The notes beneath the pieces were generated by a model that searched no databases, was not told the DNA's origin, and worked only from the letters and a program-made list of their open reading frames with translations. DNA of 11,196 bases from the NCBI GenBank assembly GCA_017558425.1, contig JAFYVD010000044.1:1-11196 (forward strand). The letters are read 5' to 3'. Of the stretch, positions 5,034 through 11,196 are shown in pieces (within the stretch, counting starts at the first letter, position 1; each line of letters begins with the position of its first letter). This DNA comes from Clostridia bacterium (GTDB lineage Bacteria > Bacillota_A > Clostridia > RUG12999). A program made the position numbers and the translations under genes.

Positions 5034-6806
5034 ATGGAACTTGAATTTTTATCAAACAGTGAAAATCAGACTTATTGGCACACCTGTTCACACATTATGG
5101 CTCAGGCTGTAAAACGCCTTTACCCCGACGTTAAACTTGCTATCGGTCCTTCCATCGCCGAAGGCTGGTACTATGACGTTGACCTGGACAAATCCCTTGC
5201 TCCCGAAGATTTGGAAAAAATCGAAGCAGAAATGAAAAAAATCTGCAAAGAACGTCTTCCCATCGAAAGATTTGTTCTCCCCAAAGATGAAGCTCTTGAA
5301 TTTATGAAAGACCAGCCCTATAAGGTTGAACTTATCAACGACCTTCCCGACGGCGAAGAAATTTCTTTCTACAAACAGGGCGAATTCACAGACCTTTGTG
5401 CAGGTCCTCACCTCAACACAACAGGCTATGTAAAACACAATGCTTTTAAACTTATGTCCTGTACAGGTGCTTACTGGAGAGGCGACGAAAAGAACAAAAT
5501 GCTCCAGAGAATTTACGGTATTGCTTTCCCCGACAAAGAACAGCTTGAAGCATATATCGAAATGAAAGAAGAAGCTAAAAAACGCGACCATAACAAACTT
5601 GGTCGTGAGCTTGAATATTTTACAACAGTAGATTCCATCGGTCAGGGACTTCCCATTCTTCTTCCCAAAGGTTCAAGAGTTATTCAGCTCCTCCAGAGAT
5701 GGGTTGAAGATGTTGAGCAGGAACACGGTTATCTGCTCACAAAAACTCCCCTTATGGCAAAACGTGACCTTTACAGAATTTCCGGTCACTGGGATCACTA
5801 TCTTGACGGAATGTTCGTTCTGGGCGACCCGTATGATGAAACAAAGGAATGTCTGGCACTCCGTCCTATGACTTGTCCTTTCCAGTATCAGGTATATCTC
5901 AATCAGCCCAGAAGCTATCGTGACCTGCCTATGAGACTTGGCGAAACTTCAACTCTTTTCAGAAACGAAGATTCGGGCGAAATGCACGGCCTTATCCGTG
6001 TTCGTCAGTTCACAATTTCCGAAGGTCACCTTGTTCTTCGTCCCGACCAGCTTGAAGCGGAATTTGAAGACTGTCTCAACCTTGCAAAATATTTCCTCGA
6101 TACAGTGGGTATGCTTGAAAACTGTACTTTCCGTTTCTCTCAGTGGGATCCCAGCAACACAGACAAATACGAAGGTACTGCAGAACAGTGGAACGAGGCT
6201 CAGGATACAATGGCAAAAATCCTTAAAAACCTCGGCGTAGATTACGAAATCGGTATTGACGAAGCTGCATTCTATGGTCCTAAGCTTGACATTCAGTATA
6301 AAAACGTTCACGGCAAAGAAGATACAATTGTTACAATCCAGATTGATATGCTGTTGGCAGAAAAATTCGGAATGTACTACACAGATGCGGACGGTCAGAA
6401 AAAACTGCCCTACATCATCCACAGAACAAGCCTTGGCTGTTACGAAAGAACTCTTGCTTTCCTTATCGAAACTTTCGCAGGCGCACTTCCCACATGGATG
6501 TCACCCGAACAGGTAAGAATTCTCACTATTACAGACCGTGTGCTTGATTACGGCAACGAAATTGCCGACAAACTCCGCAAGGATAAATTCAGAGTAACTA
6601 TTGATAACAGCTCCAACACTCTGAGATACAAAATCAGAAACGCTCAGCTTGAAAAAGTTCCGTTTATGATTGTCCTCGGCGACAAAGACCTTGAAAACGG
6701 CACAGTTTCTGTAAGAACAAGAACAGGCGAAGATCTGGGCTCCATCTCCTACGATGACTTCTCAAAGATTATTCACGACGTTGTTGATAACAAACTGAAA
6801 AAATAA
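5034..6806 (+). CDS. thrS: Threonyl-tRNA synthetase, form lacking the TGS domain
   Basis: The enzyme attaches threonine to tRNA-Thr using ATP and removes mischarged serine. The start is ATG 5034, with AGGAGG seven bases upstream; the frame is open further upstream only through the T-box. The product has 590 residues against about 640 in E. coli-type enzymes because it opens directly with the N2 editing domain: HTCSH (16-20) and CAGPH (122-126) give the HxxxH and CxxxH editing motifs. The class II catalytic core holds LRPMTCPFQYQVY (276-288) with zinc ligand Cys281, motif 2 FRNEDSGEMHGLIRVRQF (309-326) with His332 next, and motif 3 IIHRTSLGCYER (461-472) with His463. The anticodon-binding domain spans about 494-590. 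CPFQ and SEGH replace the CPGH and DDAH of E. coli, so this belongs to a divergent ThrRS subgroup. A lyase gene begins 10 nt downstream. Confidence 0.96.
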   Translation: MELEFLSNSENQTYWHTCSHIMAQAVKRLYPDVKLAIGPSIAEGWYYDVDLDKSLAPEDLEKIEAEMKKICKERLPIERFVLPKDEALEFMKDQPYKVELINDLPDGEEISFYKQGEFTDLCAGPHLNTTGYVKHNAFKLMSCTGAYWRGDEKNKMLQRIYGIAFPDKEQLEAYIEMKEEAKKRDHNKLGRELEYFTTVDSIGQGLPILLPKGSRVIQLLQRWVEDVEQEHGYLLTKTPLMAKRDLYRISGHWDHYLDGMFVLGDPYDETKECLALRPMTCPFQYQVYLNQPRSYRDLPMRLGETSTLFRNEDSGEMHGLIRVRQFTISEGHLVLRPDQLEAEFEDCLNLAKYFLDTVGMLENCTFRFSQWDPSNTDKYEGTAEQWNEAQDTMAKILKNLGVDYEIGIDEAAFYGPKLDIQYKNVHGKEDTIVTIQIDMLLAEKFGMYYTDADGQKKLPYIIHRTSLGCYERTLAFLIETFAGALPTWMSPEQVRILTITDRVLDYGNEIADKLRKDKFRVTIDNSSNTLRYKIRNAQLEKVPFMIVLGDKDLENGTVSVRTRTGEDLGSISYDDFSKIIHDVVDNKLKK

Positions 6807-6816
6807 GGATAAAGAT

Positions 6817-8691
6817 ATGATTTGTCAGAAATTTACAGATAAAAATATACTGAAATTAAAAAAACAGCTGAAATTTTTTCCTGAAATTTCGGACCGCGAT
6901 TTCTGGGAAAATGCGAAACCCTATTCAATAGAATTTTTTGAGAAAAATGTAAAACGGTACGAAGGCATTGAACGCAAGCATTTAACTGCCACACTTTGCA
7001 GAAAATATGCTGTGGACGGAGACAGGGTGGAATTTGAAAAGGTTTATTTTTCACGTAGAAGCGAGCTTGTGAACAAAGTCATTCTCGAATGTTTTCACAA
7101 TGACGGCAGGTATATGGACGATATTTTAGACCTCGTCTGGATGATTCTTGAGGAAACTTCGTGGACCATTGCGGCTCACTATTCCAACTCTGTGGCGGCA
7201 GATTCTCTGCCCTGGTGTGAAAATGACTGCATTGACCTTTTTTCAGCAGAAACAGCGTGTACGATGGCGTTTGTATATCAGACGCTGAAAGAAAAGCTTG
7301 ACGAGATAAGCCGAAATATTACGCCAAGAATTGTGAAGAGAATAGAGGAGCAGCTTGATGTATATCTCAACAGTGAAGGTTTTTGGTGGTACGGCAGACC
7401 CGGATATGCACCCAACAACTGGAATCCGTGGATAAACTCCAACATTCTCACCTGCGCATTTGCGGTTGTAGAAGATGAAGACAGACTTCGCGATATTGTA
7501 TATAAAGCATTGATATCGCTTGACTATTATTTTGATAATTATCCGGACGATGGTGCTTGCGACGAAGGGCCTTCATATTGGAATCAGGCAGGCCTTTCCA
7601 TGCTTGAAAGCTTGTGGATTTTAAACCTTGGGACAGACGGCCAGATAAACTTTTTTGGCGAAGAAAAGGTGAAAAACACCCTTGAATTTTTCATGAAATA
7701 TGATACGGGAAACAGTCAGGCGGTTAACTTTGCCGATGCGGGAATTAACGTGGTTTCATACTATCCAAGCCTTTATAAAATGGCAAAGCTTTCGGCAAAT
7801 CAAAAAACAATGTCTTTTTCAAAAATGCTTTATGACACGGTGAATGCAGCTAAAATGCCTGCTTCAAATGCGACGGCAAGAATGGCTCATCTTGCGGGGT
7901 CAATGCCTAAAGCGCACAGAATGATGGATATAATTAAATATTCACCTGAAATGGATAAGCTTGATGTGGCTGAGTTCAAACCCGATTCGGACTATTATCT
8001 GGAAAGTATTCAGGTTGTAACTTCAAGATATCGGTCGGATGCGAGGGAAGGGATTTTCTTTGCGGCAAAGGGCGGCCACAACAATGAACATCACAATCAT
8101 AACGATATCGGCAATTTTATAGTTTATAAAAACGGCACAAAATTCCTGATAGATTCGGGAAATATGCAGTATAGAAAAGGAACTTTCGGAGCAGGACGAT
8201 ACACGCTCAAATCCACCAGAAGTGCATATCATAACGTTCCGCTGATTGACGGAATCGAACAGCAAGAAGGACAACAGTATTGTGCGAAAAATGCGGTGCT
8301 TGAAAAATCGGAAAACAAAACATTTTTCAGTGTTGATATAGCAGATGCTTATCCCGACAAAATTGCGGAAAAATGGGTGCGGTCCATTGACTATGATAAA
8401 GCTGCGCAGAAGATGACGGTTACCGAAGATTTTGCACTTGCGAAAGAAAGCGAAATCAGCCTCAACTTCCTAACTCCGCAGAATGTGGAATTCGCAGGAA
8501 ATTCTGTTATTATTACGGCAGAAAACGGCGAAATTCTTGAAATGGCGTTTGACAACCAAATGGAATTTGAAATTGAAAAGGTGGATTACGATAACGACCA
8601 TTTGATACGTCTGAACTGGGGCGAAAATATTTATCGCATCAGCATGATAACCAAGGCGAAATCGGGCAAAATTACATATGTGATAAAATAA
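6817..8691 (+). CDS. Heparinase II/III-like polysaccharide lyase, cytoplasmic
   Basis: Members of this family cleave uronic-acid polysaccharides or oligosaccharides by beta-elimination, leaving 4,5-unsaturated uronyl ends. The product has 624 residues and no signal peptide, so it should act on imported oligosaccharides. The N-terminal two thirds are an alpha/alpha-toroid, with NNWNPWINSN (200-209) and GACDEGPSYWNQAG (246-259), where Asn and Tyr residues probably take part in catalysis. The C-terminal beta part begins near 400 with GGHNNEHHNHNDIGNF (419-434) and LIDSGNMQY, the signature region of heparinase II/III-like proteins, rich in likely metal or substrate histidines. ATG 6817 follows AAGGA by seven bases and lies 10 nt after thrS with no terminator or clear promoter between. 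The substrate (heparin, alginate, pectic or other) cannot be decided. A GH105-type gene nearby fits the product chemistry. Confidence 0.88.
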   Translation: MICQKFTDKNILKLKKQLKFFPEISDRDFWENAKPYSIEFFEKNVKRYEGIERKHLTATLCRKYAVDGDRVEFEKVYFSRRSELVNKVILECFHNDGRYMDDILDLVWMILEETSWTIAAHYSNSVAADSLPWCENDCIDLFSAETACTMAFVYQTLKEKLDEISRNITPRIVKRIEEQLDVYLNSEGFWWYGRPGYAPNNWNPWINSNILTCAFAVVEDEDRLRDIVYKALISLDYYFDNYPDDGACDEGPSYWNQAGLSMLESLWILNLGTDGQINFFGEEKVKNTLEFFMKYDTGNSQAVNFADAGINVVSYYPSLYKMAKLSANQKTMSFSKMLYDTVNAAKMPASNATARMAHLAGSMPKAHRMMDIIKYSPEMDKLDVAEFKPDSDYYLESIQVVTSRYRSDAREGIFFAAKGGHNNEHHNHNDIGNFIVYKNGTKFLIDSGNMQYRKGTFGAGRYTLKSTRSAYHNVPLIDGIEQQEGQQYCAKNAVLEKSENKTFFSVDIADAYPDKIAEKWVRSIDYDKAAQKMTVTEDFALAKESEISLNFLTPQNVEFAGNSVIITAENGEILEMAFDNQMEFEIEKVDYDNDHLIRLNWGENIYRISMITKAKSGKITYVIK

Positions 8692-8692
8692 T

Positions 8693-8722
8693 AAAAACGC
8701 TGTGTTTTCACAGCGTTTTTTT
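8693..8722. terminator. Bidirectional terminator between the lyase and AraC genes
   Basis: CGCTGTG (8698-8704) and CACAGCG (8709-8715) flank a TTTT loop, with A5 before and T7 after, so it can terminate from both sides. The right arm and T-run also encode the last codons (KKTL and the TGA stop) of the AraC-type gene on the minus strand. Confidence 0.92.
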
Positions 8723-9493
8723 ATATGCCGAAGGGCTCATTCCCGTTTGAGATAAAAACACACGGTCGAAGTTTGTGGTGCTTTCGAAGCCGCATTTGAA
8801 TGCGACGTCGGTTACCTTCATACCTTCTTTGAGATAACGTTTTGCGTTGATTATCCTGATAGAACTTAAATATTTTGGCAGACTTGTTCCTGTGTATGCG
8901 GAAAATCGACGAGAAAGGGTGAATTTGCTGAGGAAAAATTTTTCGGCAAGAAAATCCAGTGTAATTTTTTCGCTGAAATTTGCTTCTACATATCGCACGA
9001 TATTGTCGGTAAGGTTGTCCGGCTTTTTCTCGGAATTGTTGCTGAGCAGGTTGAGCAATCTGCAAATCTGCAAGATTTGTTCATTTTTATCAGTTTCGGG
9101 ATTAATTTCATTTATAATCGAAATAAAAGAATTGTAAAAATCTTTCACGGCAATTACGCTGCAGGGCGCACCCATACAGGACAGGATATCCTCGGGCAGA
9201 GTTTTGCGCAAATCGTGCAGGAAAGATTCGCTGAAATTTATAATAATACGGCGCTGAGGAACCACACCGCCCGATATGGTAAGATGCGGAATAAACGGCG
9301 GAATCAGCACGATGTGGTCCTTGTCAAGAACATATTCCTTTTCTCCGCAGGTTAAAATACGGGAGTTTTCGTAAATGTAAAGTATTTCGTAATGGCTGTG
9401 GTAGTGCATTTGCGGCATATTGATGTTTTCAAGATAACTTGACCGCAGAATTTCAAATTCAACGTCATTTAAATGGTCTGCTTCACGAATCAT
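8708..9493 (-). CDS. AraC-family transcriptional regulator with N-terminal cupin-like domain
   Basis: This is a DNA-binding regulator of the sugar-responsive AraC type, probably controlling the divergent GH105 unit. The 261-residue product has an N-terminal cupin-like ligand domain (about 15-95) with MHYHSHYEILYI (29-40) and a later PPFIPHL, the usual histidine pattern. The C-terminal domain (about 162-260) has two helix-turn-helix units: ITLDFLAEKFFLSKFTLSRR (177-196) and the family signature VTDVAFKCGFESTTNFDRVF (227-246), then GMSPSAYKK. ATG 9493 is preceded by AAGGTG five bases upstream and by a consensus promoter. Its last codons lie inside the terminator it shares with the lyase gene. 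The ligand is unknown; an unsaturated or oligomeric uronate is a reasonable guess from the neighbours. Confidence 0.95.
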   Translation of the reverse strand: MIREADHLNDVEFEILRSSYLENINMPQMHYHSHYEILYIYENSRILTCGEKEYVLDKDHIVLIPPFIPHLTISGGVVPQRRIIINFSESFLHDLRKTLPEDILSCMGAPCSVIAVKDFYNSFISIINEINPETDKNEQILQICRLLNLLSNNSEKKPDNLTDNIVRYVEANFSEKITLDFLAEKFFLSKFTLSRRFSAYTGTSLPKYLSSIRIINAKRYLKEGMKVTDVAFKCGFESTTNFDRVFLSQTGMSPSAYKKTL

Positions 9494-9514
9494 TTTTTCA
9501 CCTTCTTCTGATTA

Positions 9515-9543
9515 ATTATAATGCTGCGGAAAAACAATGTCAA
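9515..9543 (-). promoter_or_regulatory. Consensus sigma-A promoter of the AraC-type gene
   Basis: On the minus strand TTGACA (9543-9538), a 17-nt spacer and TATAAT (9520-9515) match both hexamers exactly, about 22 nt upstream of the AraC-type start codon. It is back-to-back with the GH105 promoter. Confidence 0.82.
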
Positions 9544-9569
9544 GCAAGAATTGTAAACTTTTTGGCAAT

Positions 9570-9590
9570 AAATGTGTTGAAAAAATGTGT
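9570..9590. repeat. Short direct repeat in the AraC/GH105 intergenic region, possible operator
   Basis: AAATGTGT occurs at 9570-9577 and again at 9583-9590, 13 bp apart, flanking and overlapping the -35 hexamer of the GH105 promoter. Direct repeats near a -35 box are the usual form of AraC-type binding sites, though their spacing is more often about two helical turns. The sequence is short and AT-rich, so chance is possible. Confidence 0.3.
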
Positions 9591-9606
9591 GGGTTTGTGG
9601 TATTAT
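9577..9606 (+). promoter_or_regulatory. Promoter of the GH105 unit, probable AraC target
   Basis: TTGAAA (9577-9582), an 18-nt spacer and TATTAT (9601-9606), with TG one base ahead of the -10 box. Both hexamers are off consensus, unlike the AraC gene's own perfect promoter, which fits a promoter needing activation. The transcript would start near 9613, only about 15 nt before the start codon. Confidence 0.6.
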
Positions 9607-9627
9607 GAGAAAAACGGAGGTAGCATT

Positions 9628-10668
9628 ATGAATAATATTATAGAAAAAATTGCCGACAGAATGCTGTCTATCGACAGTGCTATTTCAAATGAACCTTGCC
9701 CTATAAGCATTGTTGATATCAACAAATGGGAATGGGCACAGGGCGTGGGTCTTTACGGACTTTACCGTTATTACGAAACTTCGGGAAACGAAAAATATCT
9801 TGACTACCTGAAAACCTGGTTTGATGCAAGAATTAAAGAAGGGCTTCCCGCTAAAAATATAAACACCTGTTGTCCGCTTCTGACATTTTCTTATGTATGC
9901 TGTGACAGAGCGGACTACAAACAGCTAATAGAAGAGTGGGCAGAATATCTTATGAACGACCTTCCCAGAACGGAAGAAGGTGGATTTGCTCATTGCGGTT
10001 CGGGCGTTGATATAGACGACCAGCTTTGGGACGACACCATTTTTATGAGCGTGCTTTTCCTGGCAAGAGCGGGCGTTATTCTCGGTAGAGAAGATTATCT
10101 TGAAGAAACCAAAAAACAGTTCCTTCTGCATATCAGATATCTTGCGGACGTGAAAACGGGACTTTGGTTCCACGGCTGGAACTTTGCTGACAGAACCAAC
10201 TTTGCAGGAGCTCTCTGGGGTAGAGGTAACTGCTGGATTACGGTTGCAATTCCCGACTATATTGACATTATGGGAGATAAACTTGAACAGGGAATTAAAG
10301 AATATTTGCTGGGCGTTTTCACGGCTCAGGTGAAAGCTCTTAAAAAATATCAGGCTGAGGACGGAATGTGGCATACACTTGTAAACGACCCTACAAGCTA
10401 TAAAGAATCTTCCGCTACGGCTGGATTTGCATATGGTATTCACAAAGGCGTGCGACTCGGATATATCGGAGAAGAGTATGCAGAATGTGCCAAAAAAGGT
10501 ATTGATGCGATAATCTCCCGCACCGATGAAAGCGGTGTGGTTGGCGACGTTTCTTACGGAACGGCGTGCAAATATGACCTTGAATATTATAAAAATATCA
10601 GAATCACACCAATGACATATGGTCAGGCACTTGCTATTTTATGCATCAGCGAGGGAGACAGAAAATAA
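9628..10668 (+). CDS. GH105-type unsaturated uronyl (rhamnogalacturonyl) hydrolase
   Basis: GH105/GH88-type enzymes (YteR/YesR-like) remove the 4,5-unsaturated uronic acid left on oligosaccharides by lyases, by hydrating the double bond. The product has 346 residues and no signal peptide, placing it in the cytoplasm. It is a six-hairpin alpha/alpha-barrel: WEWAQGVGLYGLYRYY (34-49), LWDDTIFMSVLFLARAG (133-149) with the likely catalytic Asp at 135 or 136, LWFHGW (179-184), WGRGNCWI (197-204), and KESSATAGFAYGIHKG (259-274). The start is ATG 9628, with GGAGG seven bases ahead; an upstream in-frame ATG at 9439 would run through the promoter and the AraC 5' end. The stop overlaps the next ATG (TAATG), so the following gene is coupled. 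The preferred sugar cannot be read from the sequence. Confidence 0.9.
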   Translation: MNNIIEKIADRMLSIDSAISNEPCPISIVDINKWEWAQGVGLYGLYRYYETSGNEKYLDYLKTWFDARIKEGLPAKNINTCCPLLTFSYVCCDRADYKQLIEEWAEYLMNDLPRTEEGGFAHCGSGVDIDDQLWDDTIFMSVLFLARAGVILGREDYLEETKKQFLLHIRYLADVKTGLWFHGWNFADRTNFAGALWGRGNCWITVAIPDYIDIMGDKLEQGIKEYLLGVFTAQVKALKKYQAEDGMWHTLVNDPTSYKESSATAGFAYGIHKGVRLGYIGEEYAECAKKGIDAIISRTDESGVVGDVSYGTACKYDLEYYKNIRITPMTYGQALAILCISEGDRK

Positions 10669-11196
10669 TGAACTTTGAAAATTTGAAAAAAACTTTTATG
10701 GAAAAAGAAGTTGTTTTTAAAGATAATATGATTTTCAGCAAAGTAAAACCTCACACCGAGGCGATTGCGCATCTGGAAGAATGCCATAGCGGAGTAACTA
10801 CCGCCAACTGGTATTTTGCCGCAAGATATTTCGGCGTGGCAGAGGATGAACTCGCTAAAGGAATTGTTTCGGAACTGAAAAAACTTCAGGAAGAAAGCGG
10901 CTGTCTCAGATGGTATCGCGAGGAAACATATATCCGTGACACCAATGCGGCGTTTTTTATATTGTTGCCGCTGGGTCTTACATATAAGCTTTGCAAAGAC
11001 AGGCTTACCGAAGAAGAAAAATCCGACATTTCGGAGATGCTTCTGGCGGGTGCGAAATGGTTCGCAAAATCCGCTAAAGGGTCGCTTCATTATTGCAACA
11101 AAATTATGAGCGACGGTGCAATGCTTGCACTTATTGCCGATGTTACGGGAAACTACCGAGCTGAATGTGACGAGTTCTGGAAAAAATGGCATAAAT
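10668..11196 (+). CDS. Unrecognised protein coupled to the GH105 gene, 3' end beyond window
   Basis: I do not recognise this family. The frame stays open for 176 codons from ATG 10668, which overlaps the GH105 stop as TAATG, and a GAGGGAG ribosome-site-like sequence lies upstream within the GH105 end. There is no signal peptide. The sequence looks mostly helical, with aromatic-rich, evenly spaced segments such as TTANWYFAARYFG (44-56), LRWYREETYIRDTNAAFFIL (80-99) and HYCNKIMSDGAMLALIADVT (141-160). This pattern would fit another alpha/alpha-toroid carbohydrate-active protein, though that is inference from helix content and company. Its tight coupling to the hydrolase indicates a role in the same sugar pathway. 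An overlapping minus-strand frame (10623-11192) is dismissed as antisense. Confidence 0.82.
   Translation, partial: MNFENLKKTFMEKEVVFKDNMIFSKVKPHTEAIAHLEECHSGVTTANWYFAARYFGVAEDELAKGIVSELKKLQEESGCLRWYREETYIRDTNAAFFILLPLGLTYKLCKDRLTEEEKSDISEMLLAGAKWFAKSAKGSLHYCNKIMSDGAMLALIADVTGNYRAECDEFWKKWHK

Noticed and set aside
5088..5591. Minus-strand open frame of 167 codons inside thrS
   Set aside because: Rich in Phe, Cys and Val, as expected from the antisense of GAA/AAA-rich coding DNA. The plus strand is unambiguous ThrRS.
10623..11192. Minus-strand open frame of 189 codons at the right edge
   Set aside because: It lies antisense to a plus-strand frame that overlaps the GH105 stop by TAATG and has codon use like its neighbours. 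The minus frame has a phenylalanine/serine-rich composition typical of antisense translation and no ribosome site.
1..11196. Search for tRNA, rRNA, CRISPR arrays, attachment sites and toxin-antitoxin or defence genes
   Set aside because: No cloverleaf, regular short repeat-spacer pattern or recognisable protein signature of these kinds was seen by eye on either strand.

Overview
The window looks like chromosomal DNA from a low-GC, spore-forming member of the Clostridia, possibly a gut or anaerobic lineage. The evidence is an alpha/beta-type small acid-soluble spore protein behind a sigma-G-like promoter, a T-box riboswitch on thrS, strong Gram-positive Shine-Dalgarno sites, TTG starts, and BspA-like leucine-rich-repeat proteins fused to a Firmicutes-type 'stalk' (copper amine oxidase N-terminal-like) domain. 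No mobile element, CRISPR array, tRNA or rRNA is visible.

Layout. (1) 1-239, minus: 5' part of a NifS/IscS-type cysteine desulfurase, divergent from recR (445-1038, plus). Both appear to start with TTG, and each has its own sigma-A-like promoter in the gap. (2) 1095-1280, minus: the spore protein, convergent with recR across a shared hairpin terminator. (3) 1472-3401, plus: two tandem secreted LRR proteins behind a consensus sigma-A promoter. Their C-terminal domains are about 93% identical in DNA, while the LRR halves share only about half their residues. (4) 3448-4658, minus: a cytoplasmic serine esterase and a GNAT acetyltransferase with a TAATG stop/start overlap. (5) 4746-6806, plus: promoter, complete T-box leader with an ACC (Thr) specifier, and thrS, whose product lacks the usual N-terminal TGS domain. 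(6) 6817-8691, plus: a cytoplasmic heparinase II/III-like polysaccharide lyase only 10 nt after thrS with no terminator between them. (7) 8708-9493, minus: an AraC-type regulator, divergent from a GH105-type unsaturated uronyl hydrolase (9628-10668). The hydrolase is translationally coupled to a partial, unrecognised gene (10668 to the window end).

How the genes work together. The right third (6817-11196) reads as a small intracellular uronate-oligosaccharide module: a lyase that would leave unsaturated uronyl ends, a GH105 enzyme that would remove them, an AraC regulator between them, and an unknown helical protein co-translated with the GH105. The odd point is that the lyase gene seems to sit in the thrS transcription unit, so it may be exposed to T-box control by uncharged tRNA-Thr. 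The rest of the window is housekeeping (Fe-S/sulfur supply, recombination repair, translation), sporulation and cell-surface functions.

The best candidates for something undescribed are the T-box/thrS/lyase arrangement, the TGS-less ThrRS, the mosaic LRR-stalk pair and the unrecognised gene at the right edge. I see no clearly novel defence or mobile system.
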